In this document: positions 50,715-59,933 of the stretch, piece by piece
Position numbering within the stretch: the stretch's first letter is position 1
Layout of the letters: every line of letters begins with the position of its first letter
NCBI GenBank assembly: GCA_017461585.1
Contig: JAFTYM010000037.1
Location: forward strand, 1 to 64,000
Length of the DNA: 64,000 nt
Reading direction: 5' to 3'
Origin: Oscillospiraceae bacterium
GTDB taxonomy: Bacteria > Bacillota > Clostridia > Oscillospirales > Oscillospiraceae
Notes under the pieces: model-generated
What the model saw: only the letters and a program-made list of their open reading frames with translations
Databases searched by the model: none
What the model was told of the DNA's origin: nothing
Program-made: the position numbers and the translations under genes

Positions 50715-51437
50715 GTGAAAAACATTTACGACAACAAAGGCTTTTTTGAAGCTTATGCGAATATGCCCCGAAGCCGTGACGGACTTACACAGGCTGGGGA
50801 ATGGGAGCTGTTAAAATCCCTGTTTCCCGATGTGAGCGGCAAAAAGCTCCTTGACTTAGGCTGTGGCTACGGCTGGCATTGCAAATATGCTGCACAGCAG
50901 GGGGCAGAGGCTGTACTTGGCATCGACCAAAGCGAAAACATGATAGCTGAGGCAAAGCACAGACACCCAGATGAAAGAATTACATATCGCGTGTGCGCTC
51001 TGCAGGATTATGAATACCCCGCGGATGATTTCGATGTTGTGGTTTCAAACCTCGTTTTGCACTATGTTGAAGATTTAAGCTCGGTGTACAAAAATGTGCA
51101 CAAAACCCTCAAAAAAGACGGAGTGTTCCTCGTTAACATCGAACACCCTGTTTTTACGGCAGGTGTAAATCAAAGCTGGATAATGAAGGACGATGCGCCC
51201 CTTTATTGGCCTGTGGATAATTATTACTATCCCGGTGAGCGAGTGACAGACTTTTTGGGGCATGCTGTGACCAAACAGCACCACACGCTGACGCAGATTT
51301 TAAACGGACTTATCGAAAGTGGATTTGCTATCGAAGCGGTACATGAGGTGGAGCCGCCCATTGAGTGGCGTGATGTAATGCCGGAGGAAATGCGCCGACC
51401 TATGATGCTCATAGTAAAGGCGAGAAAGCAGGCGTAA
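50715..51437 (+). CDS. class I SAM-dependent methyltransferase
   Basis: A 240-residue small-molecule-type methyltransferase of the Methyltransf_11/25 group. Motif I is KLLDLGCGYGWHCKYAA, with the acidic residue of motif II in VLGIDQSENM, and motif IV in DVVVSNLVLHYV. The N-terminal AYANMPRSRDGL and the C-terminal half form the substrate lid. GTG start after GAGGTA. Next gene follows after one base, so it is coupled to the acetyltransferase. Substrate unknown. Confidence 0.88.
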   Translation: MKNIYDNKGFFEAYANMPRSRDGLTQAGEWELLKSLFPDVSGKKLLDLGCGYGWHCKYAAQQGAEAVLGIDQSENMIAEAKHRHPDERITYRVCALQDYEYPADDFDVVVSNLVLHYVEDLSSVYKNVHKTLKKDGVFLVNIEHPVFTAGVNQSWIMKDDAPLYWPVDNYYYPGERVTDFLGHAVTKQHHTLTQILNGLIESGFAIEAVHEVEPPIEWRDVMPEEMRRPMMLIVKARKQA

Positions 51438-51438
51438 T

Positions 51439-51969
51439 ATGGCGGAAATTCAGATCAGATTGATTTCGAAAGAAAACGCAGCTGATATAAATATTAAAAA
51501 CGAGCCTTTTGCCATTTTCGGACGGATGGTGCCGTCTTACAAAAACGGTGAGTGGAGTTACTCTGTTCGGAAAAGCGGAACTGTGGGCAGCGATGTTTTC
51601 CCTGATGAAAACTACGATTTTGACGAAATGGAAAATGAATATATTTTCATCGGCGCTTATGAAGACGAAAGATGCATTGGTCTGGCGATTTTGCAGAAAC
51701 AATGGTACAAATACGTCTACCTGCACGATCTGAAAGTGAACAGCGCATTCCGCGGACAGCACATCGGAACAATGCTTATAGATAAAGCCTGTGAATGTGC
51801 AAAGGAAATGGGATACAGCGGCGTGTGGACCATAGGACAGGACAACAATCTCGGTGCGTGTCTGTTTTATATTAAAAGCGGATTTCGTATCGGCGGTTTG
51901 GACACAGAAGGTTATAACGGCACGAAGCTCGAGGGCACTTCTGACATCCGTTTTTATAAAGATATATAA
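51439..51969 (+). CDS. GNAT-family acetyltransferase, streptothricin acetyltransferase-like
   Basis: A 176-residue GNAT enzyme. The acetyl-CoA loop is VNSAFRGQHIGTMLI and the C-terminal motif NLGACLFYIKSGFRIGGLDTEGYNG resembles the end of streptothricin N-acetyltransferases (SatA/YyaR type). Whether it modifies an antibiotic or another amine is unknown. It starts one base after the methyltransferase stop, so both are probably made together. Confidence 0.8.
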   Translation: MAEIQIRLISKENAADINIKNEPFAIFGRMVPSYKNGEWSYSVRKSGTVGSDVFPDENYDFDEMENEYIFIGAYEDERCIGLAILQKQWYKYVYLHDLKVNSAFRGQHIGTMLIDKACECAKEMGYSGVWTIGQDNNLGACLFYIKSGFRIGGLDTEGYNGTKLEGTSDIRFYKDI

Positions 51970-51978
51970 GGTGAAAAT

Positions 51979-52257
51979 ATGAAAAAGAGATTACTTGCGG
52001 TAAGACCCATAAGCAGAAACTACATAGACAGCTATCATGTTACATTTGCAGGCTCTTTTGCCGAGGCGGAGAGAATGATGAACGTTGAATATTTTGATGT
52101 GCTCGACCTGCCTGCCGACAATGAAAAGCGGCTTTTTGACTTTTTGAAAAAATACAAGGGCAGATTTGCCGTCTGCATCCACGGCGAGGATGATACAGAA
52201 AGGTTTATTGAATTAAGAGACAAAATCCATGACATGGGATTTGAGTTCCTATTATAA
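51979..52257 (+). CDS. small receiver-like protein of unknown function
   Basis: A 92-residue alpha/beta protein (KKRLLAVRPISRNY, YFDVLDLPADN, FAVCIHGEDD) whose strand-helix alternation recalls half of a receiver or Rossmann-like fold, but no phosphoacceptor pattern is convincing. AAGGTG precedes the ATG. Last gene of the row that starts with the methyltransferase. Confidence 0.6.
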   Translation: MKKRLLAVRPISRNYIDSYHVTFAGSFAEAERMMNVEYFDVLDLPADNEKRLFDFLKKYKGRFAVCIHGEDDTERFIELRDKIHDMGFEFLL

Positions 52258-52268
52258 GCATAAAAGGC

Positions 52269-52302
52269 AAAATGCGGCGGAATGTTTATTCTGCCGCATT
52301 TT
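52269..52302. terminator. intrinsic terminator
   Basis: A 15-bp stem: AAAATGCGGC plus five more pairs (one G-T), loop GTTT, ending GCCGCATTTT. Confidence 0.85.
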
Positions 52303-52368
52303 ATTATATTTTGTTATCGCTATTTGAAAGAAGCTGTGGTATGATAAAAACTGGAAAAATAGGTTTGA

Positions 52369-53025
52369 GTGGTGAATGCCTTGAAAGCTGTAATTTTTGA
52401 TATGGACGGCGTAATTTTTGACTCCGAAAGAGCAGTTTACGACGGCTGGCGTGAACTTGCGGAAAAATATGGCTTTGAAAACCTTGATACGCCGTACTGT
52501 AAGTGCGTCGGCGTAAATTACGAGACCACAAGACAGATATTTCTGGACTTCTACGGCGAGAATTTTCCTTTTGAGAGGTACAGCCGTGAGCAGTCTGAAA
52601 ATTACCACAAAAAGTATGACGGCGGCAGGCTGCCCTTAAAAGCGGGAGTTTTTGAGCTGCTGGAATACTTAAAAGGCGAGGGGTACTTTACCGCCGTGGC
52701 ATCCTCCACAAGAAGCGCGGTTGTTGTGCGGCAGATAAAGGATGCGGGTCTTTCAAAATATTTCGAACGCATAATCGGCGGCGATATGGTGCAAAAAAGC
52801 AAACCCGAGCCCGATATTTTTATTAAAGCGGTTGAAGGGCTTGAGTTTGAGAATATTTACGTTATTGAAGATTCTTTCAATGGCATACGGGCAGCCGATG
52901 CGGCGGGATTTATTCCCATAATGGTGCCCGACATGATAGAGCCTGACGATGAGATGAAGCATAAGGCGAGGGTAATTCTACCCGACCTTTTGGCTGTTAT
53001 AGAATTTTTACGAGGTGCAAAATGA
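52369..53025 (+). CDS. HAD-superfamily phosphatase/beta-phosphoglucomutase-like
   Basis: A 218-residue HAD subfamily IA protein with canonical motif I VIFDMDGVIFDSE, cap domain, motif II ASSTRS, motif III K in KSKPEPDIF and motif IV IEDSFNGIRAA. It belongs to the beta-phosphoglucomutase/sugar-phosphate phosphatase branch; the exact substrate is not predictable. The start is GTG at 52369 or TTG at 52381. Its stop overlaps the next ATG (ATGA), coupling it to the M24 peptidase. Confidence 0.88.
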   Translation: MVNALKAVIFDMDGVIFDSERAVYDGWRELAEKYGFENLDTPYCKCVGVNYETTRQIFLDFYGENFPFERYSREQSENYHKKYDGGRLPLKAGVFELLEYLKGEGYFTAVASSTRSAVVVRQIKDAGLSKYFERIIGGDMVQKSKPEPDIFIKAVEGLEFENIYVIEDSFNGIRAADAAGFIPIMVPDMIEPDDEMKHKARVILPDLLAVIEFLRGAK

Positions 53026-54101
53026 AACAGAACAGAGTTGAAAAAGTACTTTCAAATATGCAGGAAATGGGTCTTGAGCAGATTCTCATAACAGACCCCG
53101 TGTCCATATTTTATCTTACGGGAAGTCTCACAGATCCGGGAGAGCGTTTTTACGCGCTGAATATGGACAAAAACGGTGAGTGCCGCCTTTTTGCCAACAA
53201 TCTGTTCTCCATTCCTGAGATTGACGGTCTTGAGGTTATTTATCACTCCGACGCGGTCAGCTTTATGCCTCAGCTGGAGAAGTATATCGACAAGACAAAG
53301 CCCCTTGGCGTTGACAAAAATTTAAATGCAAAATTTCTCATTCCCATGATGGAATGCTCCTTTGCGGAAAGCTTTAAACTGGCGTCCACCTGCGTTGACA
53401 GCGCAAGAGCTGCCAAAGATGAGGAAGAGCGTGAGCTTATGCGCGCAGCTTCACGCATAAACGACGCCGCCATGGCGCGCTTTCGCGGACTTATAAAAGA
53501 GGGGATAACCGAGCGGGAGCTGGCTTCACAGATAGAGGGCATTTACAAAGAGCTGGGTGCTGACGGCTGCTCCTTTGAGCCTATCGTAGGCTTCGGTGCA
53601 AACACCATTGACGGTCATCACGTGCCCGATGACACGGTTTTGAAAGAGGGCGATGCGGTGCTTCTGGATGTGGGCTGCAAAAAGGACATGTACTGCGCCG
53701 ATATGACCCGTGTTTTCTTCTATAAGCGGGAGCCTGACGACGAGGTAAAGAAGATATATGCCCTTGCTAAAGAGGCAACGGAGACGGCAGAGAGCGTATG
53801 CGCACCGGGCGCAGTTTTTGCGGACATTGACAGAGCTGCCAGAAGCATAATCGAAAACGCAGGCTACGGACACACATTTGTCCATAGAGCGGGACACTTT
53901 ATCGGTCTTGAAGTCCACGATTTCGGTGATGTCTCCGCATTAAACCACACACAGGCGGTTCCTGGAAATATTTTCTCCATTGAGCCCAGTATTTTTGCTG
54001 CAGGCAAGGCAAAGGTCTATATTGAGGACCTTGTTCTCATAACCGAGAACGGAAAAGAGATTCTGAACAAGTACAGCCACGACCTCGACGTGGTTGAGTG
54101 A
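53022..54101 (+). CDS. Xaa-Pro aminopeptidase (M24 family)
   Basis: A 359-residue metallopeptidase with the creatinase/prolidase N-terminal domain (about residues 1-125) and the pita-bread catalytic domain. Metal ligands are visible: two Asp in LLDVGCKKDMYCADMTRVF, His in RAGHFIGLEVHD, Glu in FSIEPS and Glu in VYIEDL. It should remove N-terminal residues before proline from peptides in the cytoplasm, in keeping with the peptide importer elsewhere in the window. Overlaps the upstream HAD gene. Confidence 0.93.
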   Translation: MKQNRVEKVLSNMQEMGLEQILITDPVSIFYLTGSLTDPGERFYALNMDKNGECRLFANNLFSIPEIDGLEVIYHSDAVSFMPQLEKYIDKTKPLGVDKNLNAKFLIPMMECSFAESFKLASTCVDSARAAKDEEERELMRAASRINDAAMARFRGLIKEGITERELASQIEGIYKELGADGCSFEPIVGFGANTIDGHHVPDDTVLKEGDAVLLDVGCKKDMYCADMTRVFFYKREPDDEVKKIYALAKEATETAESVCAPGAVFADIDRAARSIIENAGYGHTFVHRAGHFIGLEVHDFGDVSALNHTQAVPGNIFSIEPSIFAAGKAKVYIEDLVLITENGKEILNKYSHDLDVVE

Positions 54102-54121
54102 TTTTCGAAAGGATAGATATT

Positions 54122-55288
54122 ATGGCAAAGAATGCTGCCATGGGCAACGGTTGTACCGTATATAAAAAATGCGGAGGCTGTCAGCTGCAGAATATGACTT
54201 ATGAAGATCAACTGCGCTATAAGCAGTCCAAGATGATTGGACTTTTGGGCAAGTTCGGTCATGTAAACAATATAATCGGCATGGAAAATCCTCTCCACTA
54301 TCGCTGTAAGGTGCAGGCTGCCTTTTCAAGAGACAGAAGCGGCATAATTTCGGGCGTTTACCAGTCATCATCCCACCGCATTGTGCCTATCGACTCCTGT
54401 ATGATCGAGGATGAGAATGCCGATGCAATTATCGTAACTATCAGAAAGCTTATGACCTCTTTCAAGATGAAACCCTTTGACGAGGTTTCAATGAAGGGGT
54501 TTCTGCGCCATGTGCTCATCCGAAAGGGTTATTACACAGGGCAGATTATGGTTGTCATGGTCACGGGAACAGAGGAATTTCCCAACTGCCGCAGCTTTAT
54601 AAATGCCCTTGTGGGAAGACACCCCGAGATTACAACTATTGTCCAGAACGTAAACGGCAAGTTTACAAGCCTTGTTTTAGGTGAAAAGAGCATTGTTTTA
54701 TACGGCGACGGCAATATTGAAGATGAGATTTTAGATTGCACCTTCCGCATTTCTCCCAAATCTTTTTATCAGGTAAATCCCCAGATGACAACGGTGCTTT
54801 ACTCAAAGGCTGTTGAGTATATGGGGCTTACAGGCAAGGAAACCGTTGTGGACACCTATTGCGGAACGGGTACTATCGGCATTATCGCATCAAAAAAGGC
54901 GAAGAATGTTATCGGTGTTGAGCTGAACGCCGATGCTGTAAAGGATGCCAAGTGGAACGCAAAGCGCAACAATGCGGAAAATACATCCTTCTATACAGGT
55001 GACGCCAGCGAGTTTATGGTGGACATGGCAAGAGCCGGCATGCGTGCCGATGTTGTCATCATGGACCCGCCGCGAGCAGGTAGTGATCTTCGCTTTATGC
55101 GCTCTGCCGTGAAGCTCAATCCCAACAAAATCGTTTACGTCTCCTGCAACCCCGAGACGCTGGCGAGAGATCTCGGCTATTTCACAAAGCACGGCTACCG
55201 CGCAAAGCGCATCCAGCCTGTTGATATGTTCCCTCACACAAACCATTGCGAATGCGTCGTTCAGCTTGTGAGAGTTAAGGAGCGGTAA
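54122..55288 (+). CDS. 23S rRNA (uracil-C5)-methyltransferase paralogue without TRAM domain
   Basis: A 388-residue RlmD/RlmCD-type enzyme. It starts directly at the cluster-binding region (CTVYKKCGGCQLQNMTYEDQLRYK) and so lacks the TRAM domain of the paralogue at 47683. SAM motif VVDTYCGTGTIGI, catalytic region VIMDPPRAGS and nucleophile in VYVSCNPETLARDL are intact. ATG 54122 is preceded by GAAAGGAT. Which uridine it methylates, or whether it acts on tRNA or rRNA, is open. Confidence 0.9.
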   Translation: MAKNAAMGNGCTVYKKCGGCQLQNMTYEDQLRYKQSKMIGLLGKFGHVNNIIGMENPLHYRCKVQAAFSRDRSGIISGVYQSSSHRIVPIDSCMIEDENADAIIVTIRKLMTSFKMKPFDEVSMKGFLRHVLIRKGYYTGQIMVVMVTGTEEFPNCRSFINALVGRHPEITTIVQNVNGKFTSLVLGEKSIVLYGDGNIEDEILDCTFRISPKSFYQVNPQMTTVLYSKAVEYMGLTGKETVVDTYCGTGTIGIIASKKAKNVIGVELNADAVKDAKWNAKRNNAENTSFYTGDASEFMVDMARAGMRADVVIMDPPRAGSDLRFMRSAVKLNPNKIVYVSCNPETLARDLGYFTKHGYRAKRIQPVDMFPHTNHCECVVQLVRVKER

Positions 55289-55320
55289 TTATTACTTCAG
55301 AAGAAGAAAAGAGGATGAAT

Positions 55321-55851
55321 ATGACAGAGGGCGAGCTTCAGAAGTTTAAAGAAAGACTGATAAGCCTTCGTGAGAATATCGTGGGATATGAAAACGTATT
55401 TGGGTTCGTATTGCGTGAATATCATGAGGTCATTGGCAACGATCCTTTTGCATTTTCTGATTTTTTGCACAAAAGCTCGGGAAGAGTGCTTGCGTGGTAT
55501 GAGAATGTACGGGAAATGCTGGTGTCGGGCATGGCTGAACATATGAAATACGTCGATACAATGCATGTTTGCATTGGCTCTGTGGAGAAGTTTGACGGAT
55601 ATATCCGAAATACCGACAAGCAAATGGAAGAGCTGCACAGAGCAGTTCTGTCTGCCTGTGATAAATTTGAAAATGCAAATGCCCACGGAAATGCTGTGAG
55701 AATTGAAGCTGAAGCAGACTGGGAAAATGTGTTTATGGGTATCTTCACGGCTGTCGGTGAAGATTGCAGACAGATTTGCGGATGTATTTCGGCGTGCATA
55801 GACGAATATACAAAGGTAATTGCACAGATTAAAAATTTAAATATAGGGTGA
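55321..55851 (+). CDS. helical protein of unknown function
   Basis: A 176-residue, predicted all-helical soluble protein with several cysteines near the C-terminus ([17 protein letters not shown]). AAGAGGA precedes ATG 55321. The dCTP deaminase gene follows after four bases, so it is probably in the same transcript. No family recognised. Confidence 0.6.
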   Translation: MTEGELQKFKERLISLRENIVGYENVFGFVLREYHEVIGNDPFAFSDFLHKSSGRVLAWYENVREMLVSGMAEHMKYVDTMHVCIGSVEKFDGYIRNTDKQMEELHRAVLSACDKFENANAHGNAVRIEAEADWENVFMGIFTAVGEDCRQICGCISACIDEYTKVIAQIKNLNIG

Positions 55852-55855
55852 TATT

Positions 55856-56389
55856 ATGATTTTATCAGATAAGACCATAAAGAAAATGCTTGAGGAAAAG
55901 ACACTTGTTGTAACTCCCGTAACGGAAGATCAGATACAGCCTGCAAGTGTGGACATTCGTCTCGGAAAAACCTTCAGCGTTGTTGAGGACTCATCCACAG
56001 GCATAATAACCATGGAAAACGAAATAGGCTATAAGCGCATCGAGACAGATACATATCTGCTTTTACCGGGTCAGTTTGTTCTGGCAACCACCATGGAGTA
56101 TTTTGAACTGCCCGATGACCTTACCGCTTTTGTTGAAGGACGCAGTTCCTTAGGCAGAATGGGTCTTTTTATTCAGAACGCAGGCTGGGTAGACCCCGGC
56201 TTTAAGGGCGAAATTACCCTTGAACTGTACAATGCCAACAGATGTGCCATTGAGCTTAAGGCGGGCAGGCGTGTAGGTCAGCTTGTATTTGCAAAGATGG
56301 ACGATGCAGCAGAAAATCCCTATAACGGCAAATATCAGGGACAGACAGGTGCAACAGGCTCAAGAGTTTATATGGATACAGACGTGTAA
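55856..56389 (+). CDS. dcd: dCTP deaminase
   Basis: A 177-residue trimeric dCTP deaminase/dUTPase-fold protein. It has [10 protein letters not shown], the nucleotide-binding [12 protein letters not shown], the catalytic Glu in [18 protein letters not shown] and the C-terminal lid GQTGATGSR. It converts dCTP to dUTP (or to dUMP in the bifunctional type) for thymidylate synthesis. GGTGAT precedes the ATG. Length is typical. Confidence 0.93.
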   Translation: MILSDKTIKKMLEEKTLVVTPVTEDQIQPASVDIRLGKTFSVVEDSSTGIITMENEIGYKRIETDTYLLLPGQFVLATTMEYFELPDDLTAFVEGRSSLGRMGLFIQNAGWVDPGFKGEITLELYNANRCAIELKAGRRVGQLVFAKMDDAAENPYNGKYQGQTGATGSRVYMDTDV

Positions 56390-56445
56390 ATTGCACTTGT
56401 TTGAAAATTTAAAATTATATTAGTAATAACGAAGGGGGATAAATT

Positions 56446-57081
56446 ATGTTATTCGGTAACCGGGAGTTTGCTGCGGCTGCGCAGGCGGCACAGGAAGCTG
56501 TCCGGGATCCGTCCAATTTCCATTGGGCGATACTTACATTGTTCGCACTTGTTCTCATTACATACTGCAACGAGATAAAAGCAAAAAACTACGCTGCCGT
56601 TGCCTGTGCGCTGGGACTTTACAGCATCCATTGGCTGTATGAAATCGCAAATGCGGTTATCTGCCACCTGACAGGCTACGCACTCTGGACAGTTTCGCCC
56701 GAGAGCACAAGCTTTATCCTGCTCATCGGCGTAAGTGCGGAGCTTTCTCTCATGTTCTCCGTTGCGGGCTTTACCTGCAAGCTTCTGCCTGAGGATAAGA
56801 ACAAGAAGATACTGGGCATCAACAACCGCTGGTTCTTCGGCGTTGGATTTGCGCTGTTTTGCTCCGTGTTTGAGATTTTCCTTGCATGGACTCCTGCTTT
56901 TATCTGGGTTTACCCCTGGTGGGGCGCAATACCCGTATTCATAACAACCTACATTCCGTTCTTCGTGGGCGCATATAAAATCTACGACCTTGAGCCGAAA
57001 AAGCAGATCAAGGTCGTGGGAACTCTTATGGCGATAAATATCCTGCTGCTGGTAGTTCTGATACCGCTGGGGGTTATTTAA
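56446..57081 (+). CDS. multi-pass membrane protein of unknown function
   Basis: A 211-residue protein with about six membrane helices and conserved-looking polar residues inside helices (LYSIHWLYEIANAVI, WVYPWWGAIPVFITTYIPFF). AGGGGG precedes the ATG. It has its own short AT-rich upstream region (56390-56445) with TATATT near 56415 as a weak -10. No family recognised. Confidence 0.65.
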   Translation: MLFGNREFAAAAQAAQEAVRDPSNFHWAILTLFALVLITYCNEIKAKNYAAVACALGLYSIHWLYEIANAVICHLTGYALWTVSPESTSFILLIGVSAELSLMFSVAGFTCKLLPEDKNKKILGINNRWFFGVGFALFCSVFEIFLAWTPAFIWVYPWWGAIPVFITTYIPFFVGAYKIYDLEPKKQIKVVGTLMAINILLLVVLIPLGVI

Positions 57082-57082
57082 T

Positions 57083-57187
57083 CGGGACGTCGAGGCGCCG
57101 TCCCCTACGAGCGTTGATGCGTGAAGTTACAAATCTGTCGTAGGGGCGACCTGTGATCGCCCGCGGGCGGATAATATCCGCCCCTAC
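57083..57187. repeat. three GTAGGG-type palindromic repeats
   Basis: CGGGACG...CGTCCCCTAC (57083-57108), GTAGGGGCGA...TCGCCCG (57140-57163) and CGGGCGGAT...ATCCGCCCCTAC (57163-57187). Same families as at 30893-31281. The middle and right units are directly abutted with opposite orientation. Confidence 0.8.
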
Positions 57188-57212
57188 AAAGGTAATTGAA
57201 AGGCAGACTGAA

Positions 57213-57548
57213 ATGAGAAAATATAATAATAACCTATTTTGGACCGGTGTCCTGATGAATATATTTGCAAATGTAATTTTCTTTGTGGCGGTTGTACTTT
57301 GTATCGCAGGTATTTGGAATAAAAACTCTCTGTATATAGGCTTGGTTCTGTTGGTAGTCGACGTTATTGCTGCGTTTATTAAACAGCTGCGCATAAAGAA
57401 TACCGTAGAAACAAGTACAAATCCCAACTTCGAGAAATGGGCTGAAATCATGTCGAAGGATAATTGGAGAGAAGAAATGGGCAATGCTGTTGACAACAAG
57501 ATAAAGGAACGCCAAGAAAAAGAAGATACGGATGATTGTGAGCAATAA
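57213..57548 (+). CDS. small membrane protein with charged tail
   Basis: A 111-residue protein with two membrane helices (about residues 8-32 and 38-57) and a hydrophilic Glu/Lys-rich tail of about 50 residues. ATG 57213 has GAAAGG upstream; an in-frame extension would run into the palindromic repeats and is rejected. It lies just after the repeats, 30 bp before the MFS gene. No family recognised. Confidence 0.65.
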   Translation: MRKYNNNLFWTGVLMNIFANVIFFVAVVLCIAGIWNKNSLYIGLVLLVVDVIAAFIKQLRIKNTVETSTNPNFEKWAEIMSKDNWREEMGNAVDNKIKERQEKEDTDDCEQ

Positions 57549-57578
57549 TCAAAAATACACGCAAAGCGGTGATACCCT

Positions 57579-58778
57579 ATGAAAAAATTCAAAGAAATAT
57601 TTCAGGACAACAAAATAGTAAAAATGTTCCTGCTGTCCATTCTTGTGACAGGTCTGTCTTACGGACTTTACAAGGGCATGCTGGATAACTTCCTTGCAGA
57701 AGTTGTAATGATGGGCGAAATGGACAGGGGCGTAACGGAATTTTTCCGTGAGCTGCCGGGAATTCTGCTGGTGTTCATACTGGCTGTGTTCTATATGCTC
57801 TCAGCGGAGACGATGTACAAAGCGGGTGCTGTTATCATGCTTATCGGTATGGCGATGCACGCAGCCCTGCCGCCCACAAAGGTGCTGACAACTCTCGCTA
57901 TATGTATGTACTCTCTCGGTGAGCACATACAGCTGGGCATGAAGAGCGCAATCACTCTCAAGCTTGCACAGCCGGGACGAGGCGGTGAGGCACAGGGCTT
58001 AAACGGCTCTGTAAATCAGGTAGGTATGCTGGTCGGCTATTTTGCCATCGTTATCGTTTTCTCCTTCTTTGCAGGGGAGCGGGCATACAACACATTCTTT
58101 TGGATCGCAACAGGTCTTGCAGCTGTAAGTATGATATTCTCCCTGAGAATCAGCGGAAAGAGTGAGACAGACAAGCACGGCAGACGCTTCTATTTCCACA
58201 AAAAGTACACCAAGTACTACATGCTGGAGATGTTTTACGGTGCAAGAAAGCAGGTTTTCCTGACCTTCGGTCCTTATGTTCTCATCCTGTTTTACGGTGC
58301 CAATGCCGCAACGATCAGCCTGCTGTTTGCGGTTTCTGCAATTGCCTGCTTCTTCCTGTCTCCCGTTGTGGGACGGATTATCGACAAACTTGGCTATAAA
58401 GTTGTCATGGTTTCCGATACAATCATCCTTGTGGCAGTCTGCGGCCTTTACGGCTTTGCACACCACATTTTCCCCAAGGATATTGCATTTATCGTCTGCT
58501 GTGTAAACTACATACTGGACGCGATTATCTCCATGGCTTCTATGGCTTCCAACGTATATGTACAGGATCTGGCTGACAACGAGGAAGAGGTCAAGGCGAC
58601 CATTTCCACGGGTGTTTCCATTAACCACGTTATAACCATTTTCATCGCCCTTTTCGGCGGCTGGATATGGCAGAGCCTGGGCATTGAGCTGCTGTTCATT
58701 ATTTCCGCTATCCTCGGTCTGTGCAACAGCGCATACGCCGCAAGCATAAAGACGAAAAAACAAGTTGAGGCAAAGTAA
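57579..58778 (+). CDS. MFS transporter
   Basis: A 399-residue major-facilitator protein with about 12 helices. A cytoplasmic loop in the middle (ISGKSETDKHGRRFYFHKKYTKYY) divides the halves, and helix 8-9 carries the loop GRIIDKLGYK. The start has AAGCGGTG upstream. The substrate cannot be told from sequence. It is followed closely by the Fe-S aldo/keto reductase. Confidence 0.85.
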   Translation: MKKFKEIFQDNKIVKMFLLSILVTGLSYGLYKGMLDNFLAEVVMMGEMDRGVTEFFRELPGILLVFILAVFYMLSAETMYKAGAVIMLIGMAMHAALPPTKVLTTLAICMYSLGEHIQLGMKSAITLKLAQPGRGGEAQGLNGSVNQVGMLVGYFAIVIVFSFFAGERAYNTFFWIATGLAAVSMIFSLRISGKSETDKHGRRFYFHKKYTKYYMLEMFYGARKQVFLTFGPYVLILFYGANAATISLLFAVSAIACFFLSPVVGRIIDKLGYKVVMVSDTIILVAVCGLYGFAHHIFPKDIAFIVCCVNYILDAIISMASMASNVYVQDLADNEEEVKATISTGVSINHVITIFIALFGGWIWQSLGIELLFIISAILGLCNSAYAASIKTKKQVEAK

Positions 58779-58799
58779 AAAACGTAAAGGAGAATGTAT

Positions 58800-59933
58800 A
58801 TGAGCAACAAATTTTTCAGCGAGATCAAGAAGAATTTCGGCTTCGGCTGCATGAGATTTCCCATGAAGGGAGAAGAGGTCGATCTAGAAGAGCTTTCCAA
58901 GATGGTTGACTGCTTTATCGAAAACGGCTTTAACTATTTTGACACAGCTAAACCCTACATCGGCGGCAGAAGTGAGCCTGCGCTTAAGGCAGCCCTCGTT
59001 GACCGCTATCCCAGAGATGCATACATCCTTGTAGATAAGCTCACAAGCTCCCAGTTTGAAAAGGAAGAGGAGATCCTGCCCCTTTTCGAGCTTCAGCTTG
59101 AGCGCTGCGGAGTTGACTACTTCGATTTCTATCTGATGCACTCCATGAATAAGGCATTTTTTGAAAAATACAAGAAGTGCCACGCCTTTGAGATAGCATT
59201 TGACCTTAAAAAGCAGGGCAAGGTAAAGCACGTAGGAATGTCTTTCCATGACAGCGCAGAGGTTCTGGAGGAGATTCTGACCACATACCCCGAGGTTGAA
59301 TGTGTACAGCTTCAGTTTAACTACGCAGACTACGAGGATAAGGCAATTCAGGCACGTCGTTGCTATGAGGTATGCGAAAAGCACGGAAAGCCTGTTATTG
59401 TCATGGAGCCTGTTAAGGGCGGCGCTCTTGCAAATCTTCCGGAAGATGCAAGAGTTCCCTTGGATGAGCTTGGAGACGGCAACAGCAGCGCAAGCTATGC
59501 TATCCGCTATGCCGCAGGCTTTGACAACATAATGATGGTTCTCTCCGGTATGAGCGATATGGCTCAGATGGAGGACAACGTCAAGCACATGAAGGACTTT
59601 AAACCTCTTGACGAGCGCGAAATGGCTGCTGTAAACAAGGTTTGCGAGATTTTGAAGACCTACGAAACAGTTCCCTGTACAGCATGCCGTTACTGCGTTG
59701 ACGGATGTCCTCAGAATATTCTCATCCCCGACCTGTTTGCCGATTACAATATTACAAAGTCCAAGCTGGGCGGCGGCGGAGACTGGTACTACATGATCCA
59801 CACAATGCAGGGCGGAAAGGCTTCCGACTGTGTAAAGTGCGGTGCCTGTGAGGATATCTGTCCTCAGCATCTGAAGATCCGCGACCTTTTAGAGGATGTT
59901 GCGGCTACATTTGAGAAGAAGGAAGAGAAGTAA
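58800..59933 (+). CDS. aldo/keto reductase with C-terminal [4Fe-4S] ferredoxin domain
   Basis: A 377-residue protein: AKR barrel (residues about 10-280; FGFGCMRFP, FDTAKPYIGG with Tyr, VDKL with Lys) followed by a ferredoxin-like part with CTACRYCVDGCP and CVKCGACEDICP. This fusion is common in Clostridia and is thought to use Fe-S electron transfer besides NAD(P)H. ATG 58800 is nine bases after AAAGGAG. The HD gene starts directly at its stop. Confidence 0.9.
   Translation: MSNKFFSEIKKNFGFGCMRFPMKGEEVDLEELSKMVDCFIENGFNYFDTAKPYIGGRSEPALKAALVDRYPRDAYILVDKLTSSQFEKEEEILPLFELQLERCGVDYFDFYLMHSMNKAFFEKYKKCHAFEIAFDLKKQGKVKHVGMSFHDSAEVLEEILTTYPEVECVQLQFNYADYEDKAIQARRCYEVCEKHGKPVIVMEPVKGGALANLPEDARVPLDELGDGNSSASYAIRYAAGFDNIMMVLSGMSDMAQMEDNVKHMKDFKPLDEREMAAVNKVCEILKTYETVPCTACRYCVDGCPQNILIPDLFADYNITKSKLGGGGDWYYMIHTMQGGKASDCVKCGACEDICPQHLKIRDLLEDVAATFEKKEEK

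Noticed and set aside
57153-57212. Upstream extension of the 111-residue membrane protein
   Set aside because: The extension is made of palindromic repeat sequence; ATG 57213 has a proper ribosome-binding site.
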